A stretch of 64,000 nt of DNA from Qipengyuania sphaerica (GCF_019711595.1 NZ_JAIGNR010000001.1:310001-374000); one strand, 5' to 3'. Shown: positions 43,492 to 52,502, counted from the first letter of the stretch. Notes: generated by a model not told the origin, from the sequence alone. Made by a program: numbers and translations.

Positions 43492-44516
43492 CCTGGCAGC
43501 CTCAGAACCTTCCCGCAGACCACCCGCCGGTAAAGTCCGGCCGCATCGGCGTGCTCGTCGTCAACCTCGGCACGCCCGAAGCTCCGGAGCCGGGGCCGGT
43601 CAAACGCTATCTCGCCGAATTCCTCTCCGACCGCCGCGTGGTGGAGATTCCGGCAATCGCCTGGCAGCCGATCCTGCGCGGGATCATCCTCAATACGCGC
43701 CCCAAGAAGAGCGCGCATGCCTACAGCCAGGTATGGACCGACGAGGGTTCGCCGCTGGCCGTCATCACGCGCCGGCAGGCTGAGGCAATGCAGGCGCGGC
43801 TGGGCGAGGCGGTTCAGGTCGATTGGGCGATGCGCTATGGCAATCCATCAATCGGCGACCGGTTGCAGGCGCTGATGGACGCGGGCTGCGAGCGCATCCT
43901 GCTCGCTCCGCTTTATCCGCAATATTCGGCAGCTACGACCGCGACCGTTGTGGACAAGGCTGCGGAAAAGCTGGGCACAATGCGTTGGCAGCCGAGCCTG
44001 CGCACGCTGCCGCCCTATCACGACGATCCCGCCTATGTCGACGCGTTGGAGGCGGACTTGTCGCGCCAGCTCGACAATCTCGATTTCGAGCCCGAGGTCC
44101 TGCTCCTGAGCTTTCACGGTATGCCCGAGCGCACGTTGCATCTGGGCGATCCCTACCATTGCCACTGCCAGAAGACCTCGCGCCTGCTGCAGGAGCGGTT
44201 CGCCGACCGGAAGTTCCGCATCCGCACCACATTCCAGTCGCGCTTCGGGAGGGCGAAGTGGCTCGAACCCGCCACCGACACGGTGATCGGCGAGGAAGCG
44301 GAGAAGGGCACCAAACGCATGGCGATCGCCGCGCCGGGCTTTTCGGCCGATTGCCTCGAGACACTGGAAGAACTTGCCATCCAGGGGCGCGACCAGTTCA
44401 TCGAAGCGGGGGGCGAGAAATTTGCGGCGCTCTCCTGCCTCAATACCTCCGATGCGGGGCTGAAAATGCTCGAGGCGCTTTTGCGGCGCGAGCTTTCGGG
44501 GTGGATTAACTTCTAG
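43488..44516 (+). CDS. hemH: Ferrochelatase
   Basis: A 342-residue enzyme inserting Fe2+ into protoporphyrin IX. The N-terminal VLVVNLGTPEAPEPGPVKRYL and PLYPQYSAATT are diagnostic; LLSFHGMPERTLHLGDPYHCHC holds the catalytic His and the CxC; RTTFQSRFGRAKWLEPATD and PGFSADCLETLEEL complete the fold. The ATG overlaps the preceding stop. It may be one operon with mrp and the molybdopterin subunit, and it supplies heme, for example for the P450 just downstream. Confidence 0.97.
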   Translation: MTWQPQNLPADHPPVKSGRIGVLVVNLGTPEAPEPGPVKRYLAEFLSDRRVVEIPAIAWQPILRGIILNTRPKKSAHAYSQVWTDEGSPLAVITRRQAEAMQARLGEAVQVDWAMRYGNPSIGDRLQALMDAGCERILLAPLYPQYSAATTATVVDKAAEKLGTMRWQPSLRTLPPYHDDPAYVDALEADLSRQLDNLDFEPEVLLLSFHGMPERTLHLGDPYHCHCQKTSRLLQERFADRKFRIRTTFQSRFGRAKWLEPATDTVIGEEAEKGTKRMAIAAPGFSADCLETLEELAIQGRDQFIEAGGEKFAALSCLNTSDAGLKMLEALLRRELSGWINF

Positions 44517-44521
44517 CGATT

Positions 44522-44539
44522 ACTTACACTGCGGTAAGT
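44522..44539. promoter_or_regulatory. Palindromic operator candidate before the P450 gene
   Basis: ACTTAC (44522-44527) and GTAAGT (44534-44539) form a perfect 6+6 inverted repeat with a 6-nt spacer, directly between hemH and the P450 start and about 15 nt before its ATG. The shape matches TetR-type operators. No TetR-type gene lies in the window. Confidence 0.5.
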
Positions 44540-44554
44540 TGTCAGGAGCTACCT

Positions 44555-45943
44555 ATGGCCACGCTAGCCGCGCATGATCCGATCCCCACGCACTGGACCG
44601 AAGGCAACCCCACCGATGACGAGCTCGCCCACATCCCGGGCGAGGGCGGGTGGCCGGTGGTCGGCAATACGTTCAAGATGCTCAAGGACCCGCACGCTTT
44701 CACGCGTCACATGGTCGATACCTATGGCCGGGTGTACAAGAACAAGGCTTTCGGTGGCTGGAACATCGCGCTGATCGGGGCCGATGCGAACGAACTGGTA
44801 CTGTTCGACCGGAACAAGAATTTCTCCTCCGAACAGGGCTGGGGTCCGGTGCTCGACCAGCTTTTCCCGCGCGGTCTGATGCTGATCGATTTCGACCATC
44901 ACCGCGCCGACCGCCGCGCGCTCTCGATCGCCTTCAAGCCCGGTCCGATGCGGCACTATTCGGGCAGCCTCAATCGCGGCATCGCGAAGAAGGTCGAGGA
45001 TTGGGGCGAGGGCAAGATGCAGTTCTACCCCGCGATCAAGACGCTGACGCTCGACCTTGCCGCCGACAGTTTTATCGGCATCGAGTGGGGTCCCGAAGCC
45101 GACAAGATCAACACCGCTTTCATCGACATGGTGCAGGCCTCGGTCGCGCCGGTCAGGAAGCCGTTGCCCTTCACGCAGATGAAACGCGGGGTCGACGGGC
45201 GGAAGTTCCTCGTCGATTTCTTCACTGCCGAAACGCATCGCCGCCGCGCGGAAGGCGGCGGGCAGGACATGTTCAGCCAGTTCGCCACTGCCGAATACGA
45301 GGATGGCTCGCTGATGCCGGTCGACGAGGTGGTCGACCACATGAACTTCCTGATGATGGCCGCGCACGACACCATCACCAGCAGTGCGACTTCGCTCATC
45401 TGGCTGCTCGCCAAGCATCCCGAATGGCAGGAAAAGCTGCGGCAGGAAATCGAAAGCGTGACCGGCGGCGTCGGTTCTGATGGACGCCCGCGCGATCTTG
45501 CCTATGAGGATATGGGCAAGCTGGAACTGACTGAAATGGCGTTCAAGGAAGCGCTGCGGATGGTGCCGCCGGTGCCTTCAACGCCGCGCCGCGCGCTCCG
45601 CGAATTCGAATATGGCGGCTATCGCATTCCGGCGGGCAGCCATGTCGGGATCAACGCCTTCTTCGTGCATCACGAGGAAGAGCATTGGGAAAACCCCTGG
45701 GAATTCGACCCCAACCACTTCACTCCCGATGCCGTGAAGGCCCGGCACAAATATGCCTGGGTGCCCTTCGGCGGCGGCGCTCACATGTGCCTCGGCCTGC
45801 ACTTCGCGTACATGCAGGTGAAGATCCTGATGGCGCAGCTGCTGCCGCGCTACGAGATTGCGCTCGAGCAGGAACCCGACTGGCAGCCTTGGCCGATCCC
45901 CAAGCCGCGTGACGGGCTGAAGATCAGCCTGCGCAGGATCTGA
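44555..45943 (+). CDS. Cytochrome P450
   Basis: A 462-residue soluble P450. The heme-binding loop is FGGGAHMCLG with Cys412; the I-helix has AAHDTITSS (oxygen-activating Thr); the K-helix ExxR is EALRM; PERF-like positions follow in FDPNHFTP. There is no membrane anchor, so it is a bacterial-type P450 needing ferredoxin partners elsewhere. The substrate is unknown. A strong AGGAGC leader and a palindrome precede it. No reductase or ferredoxin is nearby. Confidence 0.95.
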   Translation: MATLAAHDPIPTHWTEGNPTDDELAHIPGEGGWPVVGNTFKMLKDPHAFTRHMVDTYGRVYKNKAFGGWNIALIGADANELVLFDRNKNFSSEQGWGPVLDQLFPRGLMLIDFDHHRADRRALSIAFKPGPMRHYSGSLNRGIAKKVEDWGEGKMQFYPAIKTLTLDLAADSFIGIEWGPEADKINTAFIDMVQASVAPVRKPLPFTQMKRGVDGRKFLVDFFTAETHRRRAEGGGQDMFSQFATAEYEDGSLMPVDEVVDHMNFLMMAAHDTITSSATSLIWLLAKHPEWQEKLRQEIESVTGGVGSDGRPRDLAYEDMGKLELTEMAFKEALRMVPPVPSTPRRALREFEYGGYRIPAGSHVGINAFFVHHEEEHWENPWEFDPNHFTPDAVKARHKYAWVPFGGGAHMCLGLHFAYMQVKILMAQLLPRYEIALEQEPDWQPWPIPKPRDGLKISLRRI

Positions 45944-45949
45944 AAAATA

Positions 45950-46048
45950 TTTCGCGAGCCGAAGGCGAGTGCAAGGGCGACTGCCCGCCCGCAGCGGGCG
46001 CAGCTTGCTTCGCATCTAGCGAGGACGCACCCGCGGAAGCGGGTGCGA
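45950..46048. repeat. GC-rich hairpin element, REP-like
   Basis: Between the convergent P450 and SdhAF4-like genes lie stacked inverted repeats, such as GCCCGC/GCGGGC near 45984-45998 and CGCACCCGC (46026-46034)/GCGGGTGCG (46039-46047). There is no T tract. It looks like an extragenic palindromic element rather than a plain terminator. It may recur in the genome, which I cannot check. Confidence 0.45.
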
Positions 46049-46052
46049 AAGA

Positions 46053-46211
46053 CTAAAAGTCAACCGCGATCCCGTCCTTGACCCAGTCGCCATAGCGGGT
46101 GGGGCTGAGGTCTTCCTCGTCCTTGCCCTTGGCTGGCTCGGGCGGCGGCTCGCTGTTCCAGTGCTTGGGCCTCTCGAACCCCTCGGGCCGCTTGGTCGCG
46201 CGTTTGGTCAT
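46053..46211 (-). CDS. DUF1674 protein (succinate dehydrogenase assembly factor 4-like)
   Basis: A 52-residue small protein ending SPTRYGDWVKDGIAVDF, the signature of the DUF1674/SdhAF4 family that helps assemble succinate dehydrogenase by contacting the flavinylated subunit. The N-terminus is basic and Pro-rich. ATG 46211 (MTKRATKRPEGF) is preferred; a longer frame to 46268 would overlap the opposite gene rsmB. Confidence 0.85.
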   Translation of the reverse strand: MTKRATKRPEGFERPKHWNSEPPPEPAKGKDEEDLSPTRYGDWVKDGIAVDF

Positions 46212-46267
46212 ACACCCAAGATGAGGGTGCTGGCGGGATTGCGCAAGAGCGGGTAGGGGCGCGCGCA

Positions 46268-47506
46268 ATGGCCCAGCCTACCGGAATTCACGCGCGCCGT
46301 GCCGCGCTTCGCCTGCTCGATGCCGTGCTTCGCCGCGGCGAGACCCTGGATGTCGCCTTTGGTGCGGCCACCAAGGACCTGCGCAAGTTCGAGGACAAGG
46401 CCTTGGCGCGCGCGATCGCGAGCGAGGTTCTGCGCTGGCTGGTCGATCTCGACGAGATGATCGACAGCGCGACGAAAAAGCCGTTGCCCGACGATGCAAA
46501 GGCGCGGATGGTGCTGCGCATGATGCTGGCGCAGTGGCTAAGGCTCGACACGCCGCCGCATGCTGTCATCGCCACATGCCTGCCGCTGCTGGCAGGCGGT
46601 CCGCGCCGGCTGGCGCATGGTGTTTTCTCCACGCTTACGAAGAGCGAAGCCTCGCTGAATGACGCGCCGAGCCTGCCGGACGAGGTGGCCGCACGGTGGG
46701 GCGAGCGCGCCTCCGCGATTGCCGCCGGGCTGGCCGAACCGCCGCCGCTCGACCTGACGCTGAAGGACCCGGCGCAGACCGAGGTCTGGAAAGCGAAGCT
46801 CGCTGCCGACAGCCTCATGCCCGGCCACCTGCGCCTCGCGCGCGGGGAGAATATCGAGAAACTTGCCGGTTTCGCGTCAGGCGAATGGTGGGTGCAGGAC
46901 CTCGCTGCCTCGCTTCCTGCACGCCTGCTCGGAGCGGGCGAGGGGCGTCATGTGCTCGATCTTTGCGCCGCTCCCGGTGGCAAGACGATGCAACTGGCTG
47001 CGCAGGGCTGGCAGGTCACCGCGCTCGATATCTCTAAGCGCCGGCTCGACCTGCTTAAGGCGAACCTGAAACGCACCGATTTGAAAGCCGGCGCCGTGCG
47101 CGCCGATGCGCTGCAATGGGAGCCAAGGCACCAGTTCGACGCGATCCTGCTCGACGCGCCCTGTACCGCAACGGGGACCGCGCGCCGCCATCCCGACGTG
47201 ATCCACCGCATCGGATCACGCCAGATCGAGGAGATGGCGGAACTGCAGGCTGCGTTGCTCGAACGCGCCGCTAGCTGGCTCAAGCCCGGCGGCGTATTGG
47301 TCTATGCGACCTGTTCGCTCGAAAGCGAGGAGGGCGAGGCCCAAGAATTCCCTGAACCACTCTCTGCCGAGCCGATTGGGACTGGTGAACTGCCCGAGGG
47401 CCTCCTCCCTTCTGCAGATGGCACATTGCGGACCGATCCCGGAATGCTGCCCGAATCCGGCGGAATCGACGGCTTTTTCATCGCGCGGATGCACAAACGC
47501 GCGTGA
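46268..47506 (+). CDS. rsmB: 16S rRNA (cytosine-C5) methyltransferase, RsmB/NOP family
   Basis: A 412-residue enzyme. The N-terminal NusB-like domain (ARRAALRLLDAVLRRGETL) covers about residues 8-140. The C-terminal SAM domain has LDLCAAPGGKTMQLA, LDAPCTATG (catalytic Cys area) and YATCSLESEEGEAQ (second Cys). Substrate by family is C967 of 16S rRNA. There is no stop-start coupling to the OmpA gene; a 267-nt gap follows. Confidence 0.92.
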   Translation: MAQPTGIHARRAALRLLDAVLRRGETLDVAFGAATKDLRKFEDKALARAIASEVLRWLVDLDEMIDSATKKPLPDDAKARMVLRMMLAQWLRLDTPPHAVIATCLPLLAGGPRRLAHGVFSTLTKSEASLNDAPSLPDEVAARWGERASAIAAGLAEPPPLDLTLKDPAQTEVWKAKLAADSLMPGHLRLARGENIEKLAGFASGEWWVQDLAASLPARLLGAGEGRHVLDLCAAPGGKTMQLAAQGWQVTALDISKRRLDLLKANLKRTDLKAGAVRADALQWEPRHQFDAILLDAPCTATGTARRHPDVIHRIGSRQIEEMAELQAALLERAASWLKPGGVLVYATCSLESEEGEAQEFPEPLSAEPIGTGELPEGLLPSADGTLRTDPGMLPESGGIDGFFIARMHKRA

Positions 47507-47773
47507 AAAGCGGCGGAAAAAAGGCAATGAAAAAACGGTTCACCGCATCCATGGTCCGACCCGCCCCCGGCTTCGGCACCATCTGCGCCATGTTCATTTA
47601 TTAGAAAGCATAGGGTCAACAACCCCGGTGTCCTCCACCCCCCTCGCGCGGCTTCCTGCGGCGTGAAAGACAAGAGAAGACATACGGATTTCGGCAGCCG
47701 GACACGCTCCCCCAAGGTGCGACCGGTCAAACGGCCACAGGCAATGGTTGCCGCGATAATTAGGAGAATATAC

Positions 47774-48640
47774 GTGACTGCAATTACGAAGAAGGCAGCC
47801 CTACCCCTGCTGCTGTCCGCCCTCGCCCTTCCGGTGGCCGTTCCGGCCGTAGCCCAGGAAGACGCCAGCATCGATGTTTACGGTTCGCGCCTGTCGGACG
47901 GCCCGCAGATCGAAGGCATGATCACCTCGCGCGATTCGGAATCGATCGAAGTGACGCTCGAAAACGGCCAGACGACCAAGATTTACGTCGATGAAGGCAC
48001 CGAAGTGCGCGCCACCGGCGGCTTCCTCGGCCTCGGCAGCAAGGACATCGCATCGGCACGCCTGATGGCCGGCCTCCCGGTCGAAGTCGACACGCTGCAG
48101 TATGAAGGCGGTCTCGTTGCCAGCAAGGTCAAGCTGAAAGCCAGCGACCTTGCCACTGCCAACATGATCCGCGGTGCAACCGAGCAGCGCTTCGTCGCCC
48201 ATCGCCGTGATATCGACGCCAACACTGCCGCAGCCGAAGCGCTGAAGGGCCGTCTGGCGAACATCGACCAGTACAACGTCAAGGGCTTCACCAACGTCTA
48301 TTTCGACAGCGGCAAGTGGAACATCTCGCCTGAAGGCCAGCGCGAGATCTGCAACATCGCTTCGCAGGCCGAAGAAATGGACAACGCCCTGCTGCTCGTC
48401 GTCGGCTACACCGATTCCGATGGTGACGAAGACTACAATCAGGTCCTCTCCGAGCGCCGCGCGGGCCGCGTCGTGAACTACCTCCAGCAGAAGTGCGGCT
48501 GGCAGCCGTGGCGCATGCTGACCCCGACCGGCATGTCCGAATCGGACCCGGCAGCGGACAACAGCACGCCCGAAGGCAAGGCACAGAACCGCCGCGTCTC
48601 GGTCAACATCCTCGTCAGCAAGGCGACGGAAGAAGGCTGA
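47774..48640 (+). CDS. OmpA family outer-membrane/peptidoglycan-binding protein
   Basis: A 288-residue protein with a signal peptide (GTG start, ITKKAALPLLLSALALPVAVPAVAQ). The N-terminal part has a DUF5666-like strand pattern (GMITSRDSESIEVTLENGQTT... DEGTEVRATGG). The C-terminal OmpA domain runs from VYFDSGKWNISPEG, with GYTDSDGDEDYN and LSERRAGRVVNYL and end RRVSVNIL, and binds diaminopimelate in peptidoglycan. AGGAG lies 8 nt before GTG 47774. It has its own terminator. Confidence 0.93.
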   Translation: MTAITKKAALPLLLSALALPVAVPAVAQEDASIDVYGSRLSDGPQIEGMITSRDSESIEVTLENGQTTKIYVDEGTEVRATGGFLGLGSKDIASARLMAGLPVEVDTLQYEGGLVASKVKLKASDLATANMIRGATEQRFVAHRRDIDANTAAAEALKGRLANIDQYNVKGFTNVYFDSGKWNISPEGQREICNIASQAEEMDNALLLVVGYTDSDGDEDYNQVLSERRAGRVVNYLQQKCGWQPWRMLTPTGMSESDPAADNSTPEGKAQNRRVSVNILVSKATEEG

Positions 48641-48664
48641 GGCTCGACAGGCCAGATAAGAAAG

Positions 48665-48695
48665 AAGGGGCGGACAGCGATGTCCGCCCCTTTTT
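48665..48695 (+). terminator. Terminator of the OmpA-family gene
   Basis: A 12-bp stem AAGGGGCGGACA (48665-48676) / TGTCCGCCCCTT (48681-48692) with a GCGA tetraloop, followed by TTTA. It stands between the convergent OmpA-family and msrA genes. Confidence 0.9.
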
Positions 48696-49233
48696 ATTCG
48701 GCGTCTTCCTTGAGGTATTTCTGGAAGCTCTTCCTCAGCTTCATCAGCTTGGGGGGGATCACGGCAAGGCAATAGGGATTGCGCTGGCCTTCGCCTTCCC
48801 AATATTCCTGGTGGTAGTCTTCCGCCGGATACCATTCGCCGGTCTCGATCGTGGTCACCGCGCTCTGGCCAGGGTGCTCTTCGTTCCACCGGGCAATTGC
48901 GGCCTCTGCCGCTTCGCGCTGGCCGTCGGCAGGGAAGATCGCGCTGCGATACTGTGTCCCGACATCATTGCCCTGGCGATTGAGCTGGGTTGGATCATGC
49001 GTGCCCATGAACACGTCGAGGATCTGGTCGAGCGTAATTCGCTCGCTGTCGAAGGTCACGCGCACGCCTTCGGCATGGCCGGTATTGCCGCTGCACACTT
49101 CCTTGTAGGTCGGGTCGGGCTTGTCACCGCCGATATAGCCGCTTTCGACGCCACTTACGCCGATGACATCCTTCATCACCGCCTCGGTGCACCAGAAGCA
49201 TCCGCCTGCGACGATCACCTGTTCCTGCGCCAT
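48694..49233 (-). CDS. msrA: Peptide methionine-S-sulfoxide reductase MsrA
   Basis: A 179-residue enzyme reducing methionine-S-sulfoxide. Catalytic Cys12 lies in AGGCFWCTEA, with GVESGYIGG, GHAEGVRVTFD and QGNDVGTQYRS as family motifs. The ATG at 49233 has AGGAGAACACGA ahead; the frame to 49284 has no leader. The C-terminal region lacks an obvious resolving Cys pair, but YCLAV keeps one Cys. It is cytoplasmic. Confidence 0.96.
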   Translation of the reverse strand: MAQEQVIVAGGCFWCTEAVMKDVIGVSGVESGYIGGDKPDPTYKEVCSGNTGHAEGVRVTFDSERITLDQILDVFMGTHDPTQLNRQGNDVGTQYRSAIFPADGQREAAEAAIARWNEEHPGQSAVTTIETGEWYPAEDYHQEYWEGEGQRNPYCLAVIPPKLMKLRKSFQKYLKEDAE

Positions 49234-49333
49234 TCGTGTTCTCCTTTGCCTGCGCGATGTAGGAAGCCGTCTCCACCTTGTCATCCGTCCAGTTCATGGG
49301 CAGGGAAGGCAAAGAAGCTAGAGGAGAGATTTC

Positions 49334-50158
49334 ATGCGTATTTTCATGAGTGTTGCTGCTGCTGCTGCCATGATGGCTACCCCGCTTGCCGCCGACGATC
49401 ATGCGCCGGATCTTGACGAGGTTCTAGCTGCGGACTTGCGCGAAGATGATCGCGCGCGCGACCGCTATCGCAATCCCGCCGAAACGCTGAAGTTCTTCGG
49501 GATCGAGCCGACCATGACCGTGGCGGAACTCAATCCGGGAGGCGGTTGGTACACCCGCGTCCTCGCTCCCTACCTGCTCCCTCACGGCAAATACATCGCA
49601 CTCGCGCAGGACAGCGGTACCATCCAAACCGATGATCGGGCGCGGCTGGCTCGCGCTCTCGGCTGGACCGAGCGTTTCAAGGCGGATTTCGCGGAAGAGT
49701 TCGGCGTCGATGCTGCAAGCGTGCACGCGTATGAAGTCGATGAATTGCCCGAAGAGGTTCTGGGCACGGTGGACATGCTGCTTGCCATCCGCACCTTGCA
49801 TGGTGCCTGGAATGCTGGAACGCTGCTGGGTGATGTAAAAAGAGTTCGCCCGCTGTTGAAGGATGGCGGCGTGATCGGGGTGGTCCAGCATCGCGCTCCT
49901 GCCGATGCGAGCTATGACGACGTCAATCCGGCACGCGGCTATATGCGCGAAGCCGATGTGGTCAAGCTGATGGAACTGGCCGGTTTCGAACTGGTGCGCA
50001 GTTCCGATATCAACGCCAACCCCAACGATCCAGCCGATTGGGAAGGCGGTGTGTGGACACTCCCGCCGACGCTTCGTTACGGCGATCAGGATCGCGACCG
50101 CTACCTCGCCATCGGCGAGAGCGACCGGATGACGCTGCTTTTCCGCAAGGCCGACTGA
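49334..50158 (+). CDS. Exported SAM-methyltransferase-like protein
   Basis: A 274-residue protein with a signal peptide (MRIFMSVAAAAAMMATPLAA). The mature part has the methyltransferase fold with AELNPGGGWYTRVLAPYL (glycine loop near residue 65), VDMLLAIRTLH and LLKDGGVIGVVQHRAP. Relatives are called class I SAM-dependent methyltransferases, yet SAM is not expected in the periplasm, so the real role is unclear. A GAGGAGAG leader precedes the ATG. It is followed by the hairpin and the SIMPL-domain gene. Confidence 0.85.
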   Translation: MRIFMSVAAAAAMMATPLAADDHAPDLDEVLAADLREDDRARDRYRNPAETLKFFGIEPTMTVAELNPGGGWYTRVLAPYLLPHGKYIALAQDSGTIQTDDRARLARALGWTERFKADFAEEFGVDAASVHAYEVDELPEEVLGTVDMLLAIRTLHGAWNAGTLLGDVKRVRPLLKDGGVIGVVQHRAPADASYDDVNPARGYMREADVVKLMELAGFELVRSSDINANPNDPADWEGGVWTLPPTLRYGDQDRDRYLAIGESDRMTLLFRKAD

Positions 50159-50190
50159 CCGTTGTAAGCTGACATTCATGTGAAGAGTGA

Positions 50191-50227
50191 AATGCCCTCC
50201 ATGTAACAACATTACATGGAGGGCATT
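50191..50227 (+). promoter_or_regulatory. Perfect 16-bp hairpin covering the RBS of the SIMPL gene
   Basis: AATGCCCTCCATGTAA (50191-50206) pairs exactly with TTACATGGAGGGCATT (50212-50227) over a 5-nt loop (CAACA). The second arm contains GGAGGG, the likely ribosome binding site for GTG 50231. There is no T run, so translational control or an operator is at least as likely as termination. Confidence 0.7.
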
Positions 50228-50230
50228 CTT

Positions 50231-50992
50231 GTGAAAAATACCATTCTTCTGGCGGCTTCGATTCTCCCGCTCGCTGCCTGTACTCCCGGCGCCGATGACG
50301 TGCGCGGGGTCGAACACGGCGAAACGCTGCTGTCCGTGAGCGCCGGCGGGCGAGCCGAAAGCCGCCCCGATCGCGCGCAGTTCAATGCCGGCATCGAAAC
50401 CTATTCGCGCAGCGCGAAAGCCGCCAGCGAAGCCAATGCCGAAAAGATCGAGGAGATCGTCACCGCCCTGCGCGAATTCGGAATCGAGGAAGACGATATC
50501 CAGACGCAGAACGTATCCGTTCGCCGGATCGACTGGGGCGATCGCAAGGGCCAGTACCAGGCCAGCAATGTGTTTCAGGTCACGATGGACGATCCCGACC
50601 GGGCAGGCGCGGCGATCAGCGCGGTTACCGAAGCGGGAGCCAATATCCTTAGCGGCCCGAGCCTCACGATGAGCGATCCCGAAGCAGTCGCGAACCTCGC
50701 CTATGCCGATGCCTTCAAGGCGGCGAGGAAGCGGGCCGAAGCCTACGCCGAGGCTGCAGGGATGGAGATAAGCCGCACTCTCTACATCCGCGACGCTGGC
50801 GGGCAGCAGGGTCAGCAGTGGCTCCGCGGGGCGCAGGCAATGAACGAGATGGCCGTCGAGGTGGCAGCGCCGCCGCCGCCGGTTTCGCCGCCCCCCGTCG
50901 TGCGTACCCAGAGCGCATCGCCGGGCATGATGGTGGGCACCACACGCAGCCAGGTCTACATCCAGGTCGACTTCGCCCTGCGTGAGAAGTGA
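50231..50992 (+). CDS. SIMPL domain-containing lipoprotein
   Basis: A protein of about 253 residues with a lipoprotein signal (VKNTILLAASILPLAAC; Cys in LAAC). The SIMPL (DUF541) domain has LLSVSAGGRAESRPDRAQFNAG and AYADAFKAARKRAEAYAEAAG. A Pro-rich linker and TTRSQVYIQVDFALREK complete it. Function is uncertain; relatives are envelope-stress or oxidative-stress proteins. GTG 50231 is preferred because GGAGGG lies 8 nt before it; an ATG at 50216 lies inside the hairpin. Confidence 0.88.
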   Translation: MKNTILLAASILPLAACTPGADDVRGVEHGETLLSVSAGGRAESRPDRAQFNAGIETYSRSAKAASEANAEKIEEIVTALREFGIEEDDIQTQNVSVRRIDWGDRKGQYQASNVFQVTMDDPDRAGAAISAVTEAGANILSGPSLTMSDPEAVANLAYADAFKAARKRAEAYAEAAGMEISRTLYIRDAGGQQGQQWLRGAQAMNEMAVEVAAPPPPVSPPPVVRTQSASPGMMVGTTRSQVYIQVDFALREK

Positions 50993-51077
50993 GGCGGCGC
51001 CAGTTCGCGTTTGTCATTCGCGCGCAAAGGTCTAGGTTTCTCTCCGCAACCGATTCTGCGGATTTGAGGAGAGAGCC

Positions 51078-52502
51078 ATGACCAAGACCTATGCGAACCT
51101 GATCGACGGCGAGATGGTGACGACGGATGCGACTTTCGAAGTCGTCAATCCCGCGAATGAGGAAGTGGTCGGGCTGGCCCCCTCCTGCGGCAAGGCCGAG
51201 CTCGATCGCGCAGTCGCTGCGGCGCGCACGGCCTTCAAGAGCTGGCGCAAGACGAGCGCCGAAGAGCGGCAAAAGGTCGTCCAGGGCATAGCCGGAGTGA
51301 TCAAGGAAAATGCCGACGAGCTGTTCCGCCTGCTCACCACCGAGCAGGGCAAGCCGCATGCGCAGGCACAGATGGAAATCTTCGGCGCGGCCGGGCTTGC
51401 CGCTGCCCAGTCGACGCTGACCCTCGACGATGTGATCAACCAGGATGACGACACGCGCCTCTCGCGCACCCGCCGGGTACCCGTGGGCGTGGTCGGCGGC
51501 ATCGTGCCGTGGAATTTCCCGGTCATGATGGCGATCCAGAAGATCGTGCCCGCGCTGATCTCGGGCTGCACCATCGTTCTAAAGCCTTCTCCCTTCACGC
51601 CGCTAACCACGCTGCGGATTGCCGAGCTGATCAAGGACGTGGTCCCGGCCGGTACGGTCAATATCATCACCGGACCTGACGAACTCGGCCCGCTCATCAC
51701 CGAGCATCCCGATATCGACAAGATCACCTTCACCGGCTCCACGGCGACAGGCAAGAAGATCATGGAAGGCGCAGCGGGTGACCTCAAGCGCATCACGCTC
51801 GAACTTGGCGGCAACGATGCCTCCATCGTCCTGCCCGATGCCGATGTCGAGAAGGTGGCCGAGCAGCTCTTCTGGTCGAGCTTTTCCAACGCCGGACAGA
51901 TCTGCGTCGCGGCCAAACGCATCTATATCCACGAGGACATTTACGACGATCTCTCCAAGGCCATCGCGGAATATGCCAAGGGCGTGGTCGTGGGCGACGG
52001 CTCGCAGCAAGGCACGGGCGTCGGTCCGATCCAGAACAAGAAGCAGTTCGACCGCGTGTGCGAGCTCATCCAGGACGCCAAGGACAAGGGCTATCAGTTC
52101 CTGACCGGCGGCGATGTCGATCCTTCGGGCACGGGCTACTACGTGCCGATCACCATCCTCGACAATCCGCCCGAAGATGCGCGCATCGTGGCCGAAGAGC
52201 AGTTCGGTCCGGTCATGCCGCTGATGAAATTCTCGAGCGTCGAGGAAGTCATCGAGCGGGCGAACAATTCCGATTACGGCCTCGCCGGCGCAGTCTGGAC
52301 CAAGGACACCGACAAGGGTGTCGAGATCGCCGAGCAGCTCGAAACCGGCACCGTGTGGATCAACGAATTCCTCCACATCTCGCCGCTCGCGCCTTTCGGC
52401 GGGCACAAGCAATCGGGGATCGGCGCGGAATACGGGATCGATGGCCTGAAGGAATTCACCTATCCGCAGGTCATCACCGTGAAGCGCGACGCCCAGGTCT
52501 AG
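51078..52502 (+). CDS. NAD(P)-dependent aldehyde dehydrogenase
   Basis: A 474-residue enzyme. Oxyanion Asn146 in PWNFPV, Glu242 in LELGGND and catalytic Cys276 in NAGQICVA. The end has SGIGAEYGIDGLKEFTYPQVITVKRD. Closest by pattern are aldehyde or succinate-semialdehyde dehydrogenases; the substrate is not certain. A strong GAGGAGAG leader precedes the ATG. It is convergent with the GH3-like gene. Confidence 0.93.
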   Translation: MTKTYANLIDGEMVTTDATFEVVNPANEEVVGLAPSCGKAELDRAVAAARTAFKSWRKTSAEERQKVVQGIAGVIKENADELFRLLTTEQGKPHAQAQMEIFGAAGLAAAQSTLTLDDVINQDDDTRLSRTRRVPVGVVGGIVPWNFPVMMAIQKIVPALISGCTIVLKPSPFTPLTTLRIAELIKDVVPAGTVNIITGPDELGPLITEHPDIDKITFTGSTATGKKIMEGAAGDLKRITLELGGNDASIVLPDADVEKVAEQLFWSSFSNAGQICVAAKRIYIHEDIYDDLSKAIAEYAKGVVVGDGSQQGTGVGPIQNKKQFDRVCELIQDAKDKGYQFLTGGDVDPSGTGYYVPITILDNPPEDARIVAEEQFGPVMPLMKFSSVEEVIERANNSDYGLAGAVWTKDTDKGVEIAEQLETGTVWINEFLHISPLAPFGGHKQSGIGAEYGIDGLKEFTYPQVITVKRDAQV

